A stretch of DNA of 64,000 bases, taken from Prochlorococcus sp. AG-412-I05. GTDB taxonomy: Bacteria > Cyanobacteriota > Cyanobacteriia > PCC-6307 > Cyanobiaceae. The notes below the pieces were generated by a model. The model had not been told where the DNA came from. It ran no database searches and worked only from the letters and a program-made list of their open reading frames with translations. Below, one piece after another: positions 29,053-37,830 of this stretch. Within the stretch, counting starts at the first letter, position 1, and the number at the start of each line of letters is the position of its first letter. Where the stretch lies: NCBI GenBank assembly GCA_003214855.1, contig QCLC01000006.1, positions 27,085 through 91,084 on the forward strand, read 5' to 3'. The position numbers and the translations under genes were made by a program.

Positions 29053-29310
29053 ATGAAAATCGTCAAACACATGACATCTGCCTTTGCAATAACATTTGTT
29101 TTCATTGGAGCGTCTATGTCCGCAGTCGTAAAACATCATCACCATGACCATTATGTATGTGCTATTGCTTACCATTATGTTGGCGATGGTGTTTGTCGTC
29201 GCAACCGGCTTTGGTATCAGGGAAGACGCCATGAGCGTGGTTTGGAATACCGACCTGAACCCATAGGATCTGTTGAGTTGTTTGATGGGGCTCTAAAAAT
29301 TAAATTTTAA
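29053..29310 (+). CDS. Small secreted protein with His-rich segment, 85 aa
   Basis: The N-terminus is a likely signal peptide (FAITFVFIGASMSAVV). Directly after it is KHHHHDHYVCAIAYHYVGD, seven histidines within 13 residues with an adjacent Cys, a pattern able to bind metal ions such as zinc, nickel or copper. The rest is Arg-rich and aromatic (CRRNRLWYQGRR). Metal binding is an inference; no family is recognised. Expression may be influenced by the upstream hairpin. Confidence 0.6.
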   Translation: MKIVKHMTSAFAITFVFIGASMSAVVKHHHHDHYVCAIAYHYVGDGVCRRNRLWYQGRRHERGLEYRPEPIGSVELFDGALKIKF

Positions 29311-29496
29311 TAGTTAGCTCTTAAGAAAGGTTAGCGCCTTTCACTTTTAGTCCTTATCCATTCTTGCATCTGTGTAAATCACTATCAAGTGCTAGCTCAT
29401 CATGGCTAGAGTTCTTTTGAGCATCCTTGATGAGCAAGAGTCGCTAATGTCAGGCTTTTTAGTAATACTTGAGAACTTCAAATCTTAACGCTCTTG

Positions 29497-29736
29497 TTAA
29501 TAGCGGAAGCGCTTAATTACTGTTGCTGGTTCATGGTTAGAACCCTCTTGATAGAGGATCCATTGGTTTGTTTCTAGATCATGATCACAGCCAAATTCAA
29601 GGCTTTCCTTATAGGATTCCCATTTTATGAAGTGGCAGGCTTGGTCTGCTTCAAAGGCTGAACGGTAACTAGTAAAAAATAAAAAAAGCATCACGCCAGC
29701 GGCGATAACAATAATGGTAACGAAGCCGACTTTCAT
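29497..29736 (-). CDS. Single-pass membrane protein, 79 aa
   Basis: The product has one N-terminal helix (FVTIIVIAAGVMLFLFF) and a soluble tail with two cysteines (ACHFIKWES and FGCDHDLE). The tail ends with aromatic and basic residues. The topology suggests a membrane-anchored extracytoplasmic domain with one possible disulfide. No family is recognised. Confidence 0.55.
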   Translation of the reverse strand: MKVGFVTIIVIAAGVMLFLFFTSYRSAFEADQACHFIKWESYKESLEFGCDHDLETNQWILYQEGSNHEPATVIKRFRY

Positions 29737-29912
29737 GTTTGCTCTGATCTGTGTCTTAAGTGCAAGGATGATATTGGCACAGATGATGGAGTATTGGCTG
29801 AGATGAAGTCAATTCTTGATTTTAATACAATTAAAAGCACCTTTTTGAATCATAGGATAAATCTGATGTTTGAGACCACACGTCAGATGTCTGTTTATTC
29901 TTTGCATCTTTA

Positions 29913-30437
29913 TCACCTCTTCCTTTGGAATAAGAACAATACCAGTAACAGTGTTCCCCAGATTGGTAATAGATAAATAGCGGTAAAAACCCCCATTACG
30001 AAAACAGTAGAGGCAACAATTATTGCGGTTCCGATTCCAGCCCCAAGTAACCAGCGACGCAGTCTTTTCGGCCATACTTGCCCGGTGAGTCGATCTAGTT
30101 GATTCTGTAGCTCCCTACGTTCTTGAGTCATCTCCTGCAGACGGCTCTGATGCCAGGAGACTGAGTTTCGAGCTGATGATTCAACGACCTTTTTCTGTAT
30201 ACCTCCTAGGAAATCTGAGGAGCCAGAAAACATTGAGCGCACACTAACCGCTTGAGCTTGAATGAGTGCACGGCTGGTCTCGCCGATTGCTCGATCGAGC
30301 CTCTCTAGTCGAGCCTGCAATGACTGCACAGGGTCAGCATTGCGTGAGAGGTCGATCCTTTGCAGGGCGACGACTTTGTTGGGTCTGCTAAAAATTCCTT
30401 GAATGAGGCGCAAATGGTTTGTTCCGGACCTTTGCAT
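29913..30437 (-). CDS. Coiled-coil membrane protein, 174 aa
   Basis: The N-terminal two thirds are helical and charged, with heptads in SLQARLERLDRAIGETSRAL and RLQEMTQERRELQNQLDRL. The C-terminal third has two membrane helices (LLGAGIGTAIIVASTVFVMG and YLLPIWGTLLLVLFLF) and a basic end. It is probably an inner-membrane protein with a cytoplasmic coiled coil. The codon pattern is consistent and the frame long, so it is likely real. No family is assigned. Confidence 0.65.
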   Translation of the reverse strand: MQRSGTNHLRLIQGIFSRPNKVVALQRIDLSRNADPVQSLQARLERLDRAIGETSRALIQAQAVSVRSMFSGSSDFLGGIQKKVVESSARNSVSWHQSRLQEMTQERRELQNQLDRLTGQVWPKRLRRWLLGAGIGTAIIVASTVFVMGVFTAIYLLPIWGTLLLVLFLFQRKR

Positions 30438-30520
30438 TATGGGGTGTGCTCGTCAACACGTTCTATCGCTAGGCCTATAGGGGCCTCCACTGGTTGGGAG
30501 CTTCAGCCATGGATGTGTTG

Positions 30521-30555
30521 AACCTGCCTGAGTCGGCTTGAAAGGCAGGTTTTTT
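30521..30555 (+). terminator. Intrinsic terminator, possible small RNA end
   Basis: AACCTGCCT (30521-30529) pairs with AGGCAGGTT (30543-30551), followed by a T-run. No plus-strand gene lies upstream other than about 90 bp of divergent spacer, so it may end a short RNA starting near 30440. Confidence 0.6.
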
Positions 30556-30723
30556 AGAATCCGTTCAGCCGCGCTAAAACACCATTGGTAGTGCCTGGGG
30601 GAGTGTAAACACTCCAGCGCATCCACTCATGACGTTCGTTTTGCTGCTGACTAAAACGGTATTAGAGCCAAGGACAGGGTGATGGATGGAGAGGTCGGTC
30701 CTGAAAGGCTCTAGGGGCCTACT

Positions 30724-31014
30724 TTGTGGGCCCCCGCTAACAACGGTTGGAGTCAAGCAATTGCAAGCCAAAGCTCAGATAGCAAACGAAAACCCAGACA
30801 ATCAGTTTCTTATTCAACAAACGATGCCCTTAAAGCTGACTACCGTGAGATTCGTCGTCTGGAAAAAAAACGGCTTGGTGTATTGCTCTATAGACGTGAA
30901 AGTATGGAGCGTGAATTAGAAGCAATTAAGGCAGCTTTGAGCACATTTGAAGCTCAGATGCAGAGAAATGTCGCCTATGAGCAGCTCTCTATCTGTCATA
31001 AACCCTCTCCTTAA
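30724..31014 (+). CDS. Coiled-coil hypothetical protein, 96 aa
   Basis: The frame uses a TTG start right after a stop (TAG at 30712). The first 35 residues are polar and probably disordered. The following YREIRRLEKKRLGVLLYRRE and ESMERELEAIKAALSTFEAQ are strongly helical, with coiled-coil spacing. The exact start is doubtful; ATG 30904 would leave only the last part. No family is recognised. Confidence 0.45.
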   Translation: MWAPANNGWSQAIASQSSDSKRKPRQSVSYSTNDALKADYREIRRLEKKRLGVLLYRRESMERELEAIKAALSTFEAQMQRNVAYEQLSICHKPSP

Positions 31015-31429
31015 TCACCATTGATTTGTTATTATTAATTTAGACATCATAAGACGTTCTAGAACTTTTCAGCTGTGATTCGTATTTCTTCTGCTTTCCT
31101 TTGGAGGGTTCTGCGCAAGATGGCACGAGATAATCTAATCGGAGCTGAGTAAATAAGCCTTTCCTCATCGACCCTCCTGTACAGGTTCATGCTTTCGAGG
31201 GCATGCCTAACGTCGACACCCTTTAGAATGGATCATTCATTTGAAAACTGACCTTCTTCAGGCGCGTTCATATACTTCTTTGCAATCAACTCTGTAAGAA
31301 ATGTTCTCTTTTTATTGTGCTAATGTAATGATGCCAAAGGTAAGTTGTCCTTTTTTAATGTTTTTTTAGATAAATAGCAAGTTATTTTCTCTACAGCTTC
31401 GTTTCCCAATTTGTCCTTTGACAACTGGG
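31015..31429. other. Spacer
   Basis: No gene, hairpin or repeat is supported here. Confidence 0.4.
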
Positions 31430-31663
31430 TTAGGGCCATTCGTCGAAGCAGTCCTGATCTGCTAGGGAGCTCTGTTGATCGTTTTGAATTTTGCCCTCTG
31501 CTCGATCAAGTGAGCTCAAGGATTTCTCAACATAGGTTCTTACGTAAGCAGCTCGCTTCTGTTGGTAATGCATGTGACGAAGGGTACGAGTTAACTCATG
31601 CCGTCGAACGCGTCGCCACTGATGCATGAATCGTTCGAGAATTGTTGGACGGCGACGGCTCAT
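31430..31663 (-). CDS. Small basic hypothetical protein, 77 aa
   Basis: The minus-strand product is rich in Arg, His and Tyr (MSRRRPTILERFMHQWRRVR, then LTRTLRHMHYQQKRAAYVRT) and becomes acidic at the end. It could bind nucleic acid or be a chance frame. An overlapping plus-strand frame (31411-31629) has less regular composition. The minus-strand reading is preferred. Confidence 0.4.
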   Translation of the reverse strand: MSRRRPTILERFMHQWRRVRRHELTRTLRHMHYQQKRAAYVRTYVEKSLSSLDRAEGKIQNDQQSSLADQDCFDEWP

Positions 31664-32098
31664 CGATCTAGTCGCTTCCTAAAGCATATTGTATTCAGTT
31701 TTCTTGGTGCAGTGAAGAATGCTGCAAGATCATTTGCTGATGGTTGCAGATGGTAATCAAAGGGCAGACATTGCTCGTCATCGATGATGCATCCTGTGGT
31801 GCTCTCGCGATCACAAGGGTGTTGAGCAGAGTGAGCTTGCGCCGCTCTCCTATGACGAAGTTGTGATCTGTTTGCTGGTGATGTAGGCAGTCCTGCTCAA
31901 ATTCACGGTCATCAGGAGGTGAAGCGGCTCAACTCGAGGCTTCACAACATCATTAATGTTTGAAGCCTGCACATAAGCATCGAAGAACGTCACATGTGGC
32001 CTTTCACGGAAGATAGGTATGGGAGTGAAATGAAGTCGCACCAGTGGGCCCCCTGCTTAGAACTGCTTTAGGCAGGCTTGTCGTACGAGGGAAGTCAA
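31664..32098. other. Spacer, possibly decayed coding sequence
   Basis: Open frames here are short and mutually exclusive. Higher GC than nearby spacers hints at old coding sequence, but nothing is recognisable. Confidence 0.35.
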
Positions 32099-32506
32099 TC
32101 AGCTCCAGCTGAACTCCATAGCGATCCCTTCTTCGAGGTTACGTTTTACTGGGCAGGTATCAACCACCCTTTGAAGAAGTTTGACCTGTTCATCGCTCAG
32201 CTCAGGCGGCATGCTAATTAGAAGTTTCAGGGCTTTGATACTGCGCTGGCCTTCACTGGTCATGATCTTCTCAACCTCAACTGCTGCACCCTCGATTCTC
32301 CAGCCCTTGCGACGGGCAGTGATGCCCATCACGGTGAGCACGCAGGTGCCAAGAGCTGTTGCGACTAGGTCTGTAGGTGAGAAGGCCTCGCCCTTGCCTT
32401 CGTGATCGATAGGGGCATCGGTGCTAAGACGATCCCCAGAGGGGGTATGTAGGGCTTCACAGCGCAGATTGCCCTTGTAGCAACACGAGATTGTGGTCAT
32501 CGTCAT
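32099..32506 (-). CDS. OsmC/Ohr family peroxiredoxin-like protein
   Basis: The 135-aa product has the OsmC fold landmarks: FSPTDLVATALGTCVLTVMG with the first reactive Cys, and VDTCPVKRNLEEGI with the second. The pair of cysteines reduces organic or fatty-acid hydroperoxides in this family. The sequence is closer to the YhfA/general OsmC group than to true Ohr, by the central GWRIEGAAVEVEK strand. It is monocistronic and followed by no clear terminator. Confidence 0.9.
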   Translation of the reverse strand: MTMTTISCCYKGNLRCEALHTPSGDRLSTDAPIDHEGKGEAFSPTDLVATALGTCVLTVMGITARRKGWRIEGAAVEVEKIMTSEGQRSIKALKLLISMPPELSDEQVKLLQRVVDTCPVKRNLEEGIAMEFSWS

Positions 32507-32757
32507 TCAGCTCTGAACTGATTATTCTGCGATTGGATGTCTTTGAGAACCTCATCGAATAAAAAATCAAAGGCCCCAGTAGTCTGCAACGATTAATTAA
32601 ACTCTTGATCACATCAAGGTTGATTTGATCCGATCATCTTGGATTCAACCTCAAGTAAGCCCAATCGCTATGGCGCTCATTGTTTAAGGCTTACTAACTA
32701 GAGATGCATCAATACAAATCAGGCTTTTGTATCGGCCCATTCAAATATCCTGTTGGT

Positions 32758-33096
32758 ATGGAAAAGAAAAAACAAGAGGAGTCTTCACCTCCAGATCAAA
32801 ACCACCCCCTCTATGCGAGTGATCGTGATCGAGTTGATGCTCTCTTAGGGCATAAGGGGCATCCCAACGAAGACCAGCTCACCACGGCAGCGATGCTTCT
32901 AAACCGTTACGACGGCTTCCAAGGTGCGAAGGACTTGCAGGAAGATCTGACAAAGGTGGTTAAGAGTTGGGGTTTTGATCGTGAAGCCCTTAATGCCAAG
33001 ACCAGAGCCATCTGGTCCAGTGGTTGGCGACCAGGCACTGCCACTTCTGGCGATGACGTTGGCTCAGGAGCCGACGTCGTTGACAAGGAGACCTGA
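32758..33096 (+). CDS. DUF3288 family protein
   Basis: From ATG 32758 the protein is 112 residues. The core HPLYASDRDRVDALL, NEDQLTTAAMLLNRYDGFQG and AKDLQEDLTKVVKSWGF resembles the cyanobacterial DUF3288 family, which has no known function. A Gly/Asp-rich tail of about 30 residues follows and looks disordered. The frame is open to ATG 32704, which would add 18 residues, but the Lys-rich MEKKK start seems more natural. The next gene begins within or immediately after its stop. Confidence 0.75.
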   Translation: MEKKKQEESSPPDQNHPLYASDRDRVDALLGHKGHPNEDQLTTAAMLLNRYDGFQGAKDLQEDLTKVVKSWGFDREALNAKTRAIWSSGWRPGTATSGDDVGSGADVVDKET

Positions 33097-33147
33097 TTGG
33101 TACCGCGGCTCAAGGTTGATACTGCTATTGATGTTCCCCTTGCATCG

Positions 33148-33423
33148 ATGAGCGCCCCTTACCAGGAAGGCAGGAGACTGACCCCACGCGAAATGGTTAG
33201 ATCCCATGCTTTTCCCGTATTGGCTGCTTTAAGTACTCTCAGCCTTATCGTGATCGCCTGGTCGCTTATCCCAATTTCTAGACAGGCAGCCCGTTGGAAC
33301 GGATGTTTTGAGGAATCCTTACGCTGGCAACGTAGGGACTTCCCAAAGGAGTCCAAAACGATTTCGAAGTTGTGGGCGACTCGCTACTGCAATGGTGGCT
33401 CTCTACCAATGCCAAGGAAGTAA
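33148..33423 (+). CDS. Small membrane protein, paralogue of 37417-37758
   Basis: From ATG 33148 the protein is 91 residues (TTG 33097, adjacent to the upstream stop, would give 108). It has one membrane helix (FPVLAALSTLSLIVIAWSLI) followed by a conserved domain of about 45 residues: PISRQAARWNGCFEESLRW, a short charged segment, then SKLWATRYCNGGSLPMP. The two cysteines are conserved in the second copy at 37.4-37.8 kb, suggesting a disulfide in an extracytoplasmic domain. No known family is recognised. Confidence 0.7.
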   Translation: MSAPYQEGRRLTPREMVRSHAFPVLAALSTLSLIVIAWSLIPISRQAARWNGCFEESLRWQRRDFPKESKTISKLWATRYCNGGSLPMPRK

Positions 33424-33949
33424 ACGAAGCCTCGCCATTTTTGCGTAAGTTGCAAGAATTGATTGGGCCTGATAAGCCGTTTGAGCATCCTATTTAGATG
33501 GAAATTCGAGGAGTAGTTCCAAGAGAAAACCGATGCCTTGACAGATATCAGATTTTAAGTCTTTAGAAAGGATGCGACCACCTGCTAAATTAATCCAAGG
33601 TACAACTTCTTTCGCATATTCAGAAAAGCCTTCAAAGTCAGTAAAGGTTCTCTGTTGATAAGCAAGTGTAAATTAGCCATGAAGAGAACCTTTAGGGCTC
33701 TGCTTAGATAAAAGTTGAAAGAGTTACTTCGAGGGTCTATTTTATCATCTTAAGATCATTTTCTATGTATTTAGCATAACAAAAAAACATCTATGAGTCA
33801 GTTGTGGTTTTGATTTGATTTGATCAGCACCTTTATGAGCCTCATCCATTATTGCATGAAGCTCATAGAGTATGATTTTGTTGAGGTAAGCTTTTAAGTG
33901 TATACTTGATTGCGATTGTTGTGATTTTAGTTGGCTTTAATCTTACCCC
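33424..33949. other. AT-rich spacer
   Basis: I find no supported gene or strong structure here. Confidence 0.4.
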
Positions 33950-34243
33950 CTAGCCAGCTGCAATCATTGAAGTTAAAAATTCAGGGATTGGCAGCTTAGC
34001 CATGAGTGAAGAAAGAAGATCCATATTGAACTTGTGGACGGCTGGAATGGTGCGATCCAGAATAAAAATTGCTAGATATGGAATGTTCATCGCGATTTGC
34101 CAACGCCATTTGAAGGTCAGGATCCCCCAGGCCTTTTTGGCGTAAGCCTTTTGAGGATCAGTAAGGCGCTCCCATCTCTGATTGCCAAAAGCGGTGATAC
34201 GTTCCTTGAGAGAGGCTTGAGACAGTGAACCTGTTGACTGCAT
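33950..34243 (-). CDS. Hypothetical membrane-associated protein, 97 aa
   Basis: The product is basic and helical at the N-terminus (LKERITAFGNQRWERLTDPQ), with a hydrophobic stretch WQIAMNIPYLAIFILDRT that may be one membrane helix, and a mainly hydrophobic end. The composition is protein-like and the start ATG is clear, so it is probably real. No family is recognised. Confidence 0.6.
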   Translation of the reverse strand: MQSTGSLSQASLKERITAFGNQRWERLTDPQKAYAKKAWGILTFKWRWQIAMNIPYLAIFILDRTIPAVHKFNMDLLSSLMAKLPIPEFLTSMIAAG

Positions 34244-34376
34244 TTTATGTCCTTAGATGGAGGTATTTATAGCACATAGGGGTTTTTACCCATGCCTGAC
34301 AGGTCTTGGCTGCTGATTCACGGGGATGTTGTTCAGGCAGATACATAGCTAGAATGAGTGTCTGATTTAATCAAGC

Positions 34377-34580
34377 TTGCTTGTGCCTGATCTTTCAAAT
34401 GGCTTAGATCCTTTCTCTCCTTGGGGAATCGCACTTTTAACTTTTGGGGTGGTTTTTACCTTCTGCATTCCGTTCTTTTTGATTAAAAGTGATGATTTTA
34501 ACCCAGACAAAGGTAGTAAGGCCTATCAGGATGAGATGAGAGCAAAAAAAATAGCCAGTCTCTATCCGAAAAAACCTTAG
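34377..34580 (+). CDS. Small single-pass membrane protein, 67 aa
   Basis: One helix (WGIALLTFGVVFTFCIPFFL) lies between a polar N-terminus (PDLSNGLDPFSP) and a charged tail with KSDDFNPDKGSKAYQDEMRA. It starts with TTG at 34377 or GTG at 34383. The topology resembles small thylakoid proteins, but no match is recognised. Confidence 0.6.
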   Translation: MLVPDLSNGLDPFSPWGIALLTFGVVFTFCIPFFLIKSDDFNPDKGSKAYQDEMRAKKIASLYPKKP

Positions 34581-34916
34581 CCTGAGAAATAGCCTAAATA
34601 CCTATTAATCCAATTCTACTTTGCACCAGCATTGATAATGCTGACTTACGTATGCTTTACCACAAGAGTCTTGTCAATAGTTATGGATTTTTTTATTGTC
34701 TAGTTTTTCTGTTGGCTAGACTTGGTGATTAATTGATAAGTCAAGTTGCTTTAAATTTTCTATGAAGTCATTTTTTGGTACAAAGAATTTTAATCTGATC
34801 AATGAGTAGATATCAATAAGCTGGCATTTTTTTTTGTTCTTACAGTTAGTGATAGGTGTTGTGGCTAGAGAGTTTTCAGATGATAGAAATTAGCGAAGCA
34901 TTGATGGCATTGCTAT
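34581..34916. other. AT-rich spacer
   Basis: Nothing beyond short A/T runs is visible. Confidence 0.4.
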
Positions 34917-35087
34917 CTATAGGGATTTGATCTCTTCACGCGCCTTGCATCGATCAAGGAACTTATTCCAAGCTTTTGGCCACCTCCAGCGAACGATTAG
35001 AGCCAAATAGAAGAGGTAGGCCATCCCCTCCACGGGATGCTTGATAATCGATAAGAGAGATAGTGCCTGTTCGACTGGTGACGCCAT
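34917..35087 (-). CDS. Small hypothetical protein, 56 aa
   Basis: From ATG 35087 the product reads MASPVEQALSLLSIIKHPVE, then a short hydrophobic helix (GMAYLFYLALIV) and a Trp/Arg/Lys-rich tail (RWRWPKAWNKFLDRCK). The regular composition in a GC-richer island suggests a real gene that is too small for most gene finders. No family is recognised. Confidence 0.5.
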   Translation of the reverse strand: MASPVEQALSLLSIIKHPVEGMAYLFYLALIVRWRWPKAWNKFLDRCKAREEIKSL

Positions 35088-35652
35088 TAACGACTCTGTG
35101 CGTTACCCATAATTAGACGGTAATCGTAGGAATGGCTCAAAACTGTTTCTAACTGTCGTAGCTCCACATGACTCCATTGGCGAGCTCTTGGCTTTTGCTG
35201 AACTTGAACTGAAGAAAAAATCTAGCCGATCTTTCTGCTCTTTTTATTCGTGGCAGAGATGAGATGCGCCTTCTCTTGGCCATCTATAAGCTCCCCTTGG
35301 ATAGTACAAATATTGCTTCGAGCATGAAGTTCTCCTTTTTTGGGTCGCTAAGCGCCGACTGGAAACCTCTTCACTTCAGTACCCTAGGCGACTTTCATCA
35401 GAGGCCTGGGGAGATCGTTCTGGCCAGGCCTATGGCTGTTTAAGCATTCTTATAGATCATTGTCTGAGCAGTTACTTTCCTCGTGAGTCATAAGCAACCA
35501 TCAACCCCTTTCCTGTATAGGAAAGGCTTTTTCTGTAAAGGGCTCAATCTTTTTATCATCAGCCAGTATTGTGGAAGGATTTATATCTCTTTATTGCTAA
35601 ATGGTTTTTGCTGTGAAATTTGATTAGAAAAGGCTATTGGGATGAAGAGCCT
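35088..35652. other. Spacer with plus-strand terminator
   Basis: Short broken frames (for example ELLAFAELELKKKS at about 35180-35222) hint at a decayed gene. A terminator lies at 35507-35532 with no intact plus-strand gene before it. Confidence 0.4.
35507..35532 (+). terminator. Intrinsic terminator without obvious upstream gene
   Basis: CCTTTCCT (35507-35514) pairs with AGGAAAGG (35519-35526), then CTTTTT. The nearest intact plus-strand gene before it is about 930 bp away, so it may end a small RNA or a lost gene. Confidence 0.7.
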
Positions 35653-35829
35653 ATGGACAGCTCAATTCTTTGTCGATATTGCGGAAAGGCGATTTCCTCT
35701 GACTACCAATGGGAAAAGGAGGCACTGTTGATCAATAAAAGTTGCATGGAATGCCTTGAAAAAATTGAAAATGGTGAATTAATCATTCAACGCCGCATCT
35801 CAACGACTAATAAGCAGTGTGGTGAATGA
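35653..35829 (+). CDS. Small zinc-ribbon-like protein
   Basis: From ATG 35653 the product is 58 residues with two CxxC pairs: LCRYCGKAI near the start and SCMECLEKI about 24 residues later. This is the spacing of a small zinc ribbon or knuckle. The middle is charged and the end polar. It may bind nucleic acid or act as a small regulator; no family is recognised. A TTG at 35620 would extend it. Confidence 0.65.
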   Translation: MDSSILCRYCGKAISSDYQWEKEALLINKSCMECLEKIENGELIIQRRISTTNKQCGE

Positions 35830-35986
35830 AGGCCTATGCTGTTCTTTCTTCCAACAAGGCAAGTAGGGGAACTGTTTCCCTTTAAGCAGATTGATTTATC
35901 CTCTCGACAGCACACATAAGGCGATCATCTGCTTATTGATATCTTGATTAATAGTTAGATGTACTTTCCTTTGACTTGTTAAATTA

Positions 35987-36787
35987 TTACTTCACTGTCA
36001 AAGAAGAACTTGGTATAGCCGAATTCGTTGAACAATGTTTTAATAGCATCTTTGGGCTGAGCCCCGTCGTGATCTGATAATTGAATTGTACATATAGAAT
36101 GATCAAGCGCTTCCATTGATTTGAAAAAAAATCAATGTACTTTAGCTCTTTTTGATCAGTTTTGATATCTTTAGCAAGATCATTAACCACCTTCTCTTCA
36201 TTTCTTATGCCAACAGATAGAAGGCCAATGATTGTTTTCCCTTTGAGATCATCTGAATCATGGAAGTTAAGGTTTGCAGGTGTGATCCAGTTTGTGATAT
36301 CCATTCCTTTTTGATATCTTTCTACATGGGAATAGGAGTTTGTTGTGGAAGTGAACTCCAGGTTTGATATCTTGCTTGAAATACCTATTGCATCCTCATT
36401 CAATCGCTCCATATTAATACGACCACCTGTGACTGTATCTCCATCGAAGGGCTTTTCAGGTACATCAACACCTGAGATGATTCTTGCTTTTACTTCGCTT
36501 GCAGAAAGATCAGGATTTCTTGCCCAAAATGAACTAGCAATACCAACGACTAGTGGTGTTGCCATCGAGGTGCCTGACATGTAATCATAGGCAATATCTG
36601 ATGTATTAATAGTGCTATAAATATCAATTCCTGGTGCGAAAAGATCAACGCTTTGCTTGCCATAGTTTGAGCCCCATCTAGGGCTATATGGTGGATCGGA
36701 CCTTGGACCACCCTGCATTACTCTTTGGCTATCTTGAGTTGAGGCAGCTACTTTTATGCCTAGCATCTTTAATAGCTTTTTGACCAT
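35987..36787 (-). pseudogene. Truncated subtilisin-like serine protease (S8), C-terminal part
   Basis: The 266-residue frame contains the catalytic Ser block YDYMSGTSMATPLVVGIASS and the preceding NYGKQSVDLFAPGIDIYST, which is typical of peptidase S8. The Asp and His blocks and the oxyanion-hole Asn region are absent, and the frame begins just ahead of these strands. An overlapping frame with a similar basic start is open from 36857 and ends at a TAG near 36727, consistent with a frameshift. About 140 residues after the protease domain have no match. A functional protease from this locus is unlikely. Confidence 0.75.
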
Positions 36788-36898
36788 TGGAGTGAACTTT
36801 TCCTTTTGCTACCCCTGTTTTAACATTGTAGAAAAAGGCTTTATTTGTTAGAGACTTATGCATTTTTTCTGTTGCTCTTCTTTTTAGGCCTGAGCGCT

Positions 36899-37321
36899 TT
36901 ATTTACGCGTTTTTAATGTTTCCAGCAGTTGATTGTACAGTCTGCTGACTCTATCTTTATTCACGCCTAGATCTGAAACACCAACTCTTGAAGCTGATCG
37001 AACTTGGATAACCTTTTCGTTTGGTATTTGAAGAATCTCCAGGTCATCTGGGAATCGAAAAACTAGGCTTCTAACAACAGCATGCCAATAATTGTTGGTT
37101 TGCTCGAGGACCTTAGTTCTTGGTAGTTGAGCCGCAATGCCTATAAGATCCTCATAGGACTGCTTCACTTCGTTGACTTCCCATTCAACAAGCACACAGT
37201 TTGTGTCAACTGCGCATTCGGATAACCTTCCTTCCCCAGAGAATGCCATGGCGGGATCACTGTGAATGGTGATTAGCGTTATCAAAAGGCAAGGAAGCAG
37301 ACTGTATGCTAGACGTTTCAT
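36899..37321 (-). CDS. DUF1499 family secreted protein
   Basis: The 140-aa product has a signal peptide (LAYSLLPCLLITLITIHSD, with a cleavage region near PAMA). The mature part fits DUF1499: NCVLVEWEV, a central strand region YWHAVVRSLVFRFPDDLEIL and the C-terminal signature VRSASRVGVSDLGVNKDRV. The family occurs in cyanobacteria and plastid-derived genomes, without known function. It is upstream of the truncated protease on the same strand with a gap of 111 bp. Confidence 0.85.
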   Translation of the reverse strand: MKRLAYSLLPCLLITLITIHSDPAMAFSGEGRLSECAVDTNCVLVEWEVNEVKQSYEDLIGIAAQLPRTKVLEQTNNYWHAVVRSLVFRFPDDLEILQIPNEKVIQVRSASRVGVSDLGVNKDRVSRLYNQLLETLKTRK

Positions 37322-37416
37322 TGAAAAGCAATCATTTAACAGAAACCTACAGGTTTTAGGCTGTTGTCAGGCCGTATTTTAAGAACACAACTTTGTCTGA
37401 TGTCTCGATTGGAGCA

Positions 37417-37758
37417 ATGAGTGATAGTTGGCATCCACCGATGACCGTTCAAAAACCTCTTTCAGACAACGTCTCTGCATCGATGCAAGACCCCGACCGT
37501 AAAGACCAGAACCTGAATCGGATTGAAGGGCCTGGATCTCACTCTTATGTAGTTTTGGCTACTTTATGTACTGTTAGCTTGATCGTGATTGCCTGGTCTT
37601 TTGTTCCAATCTCTAGGCAGGCAACACGCTGGAACGGATGTTTTCAGGAGTCTTTTCGTTGGGACCGCAGAACGTTCCCAACGGATCCACAGTTGGTTTC
37701 GAAGTTGTGGGCGACTCGCTATTGCAATGGTGGATCACTATCAATGCCTAGGGAGTAG
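37417..37758 (+). CDS. Small membrane protein, paralogue of 33148-33423
   Basis: From ATG 37417 the product is 113 residues. A polar N-terminal region of about 45 residues precedes one membrane helix (VVLATLCTVSLIVIAWSFV), then PISRQATRWNGCFQESFRW and SKLWATRYCNGGSLSMP. The helix and C-terminal domain are nearly the same as in the first copy, while the N-termini differ completely. The two cysteines are conserved. A TTG at 37393 and ATG 37441 are alternative starts. Confidence 0.7.
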   Translation: MSDSWHPPMTVQKPLSDNVSASMQDPDRKDQNLNRIEGPGSHSYVVLATLCTVSLIVIAWSFVPISRQATRWNGCFQESFRWDRRTFPTDPQLVSKLWATRYCNGGSLSMPRE

Positions 37759-37830
37759 TCGCTGCTGACTTTGATGCAGAGTCACCATGGTTGCACTCAG
37801 CCTCGATTTCTTTTGAGGTGCTCTCATGGA

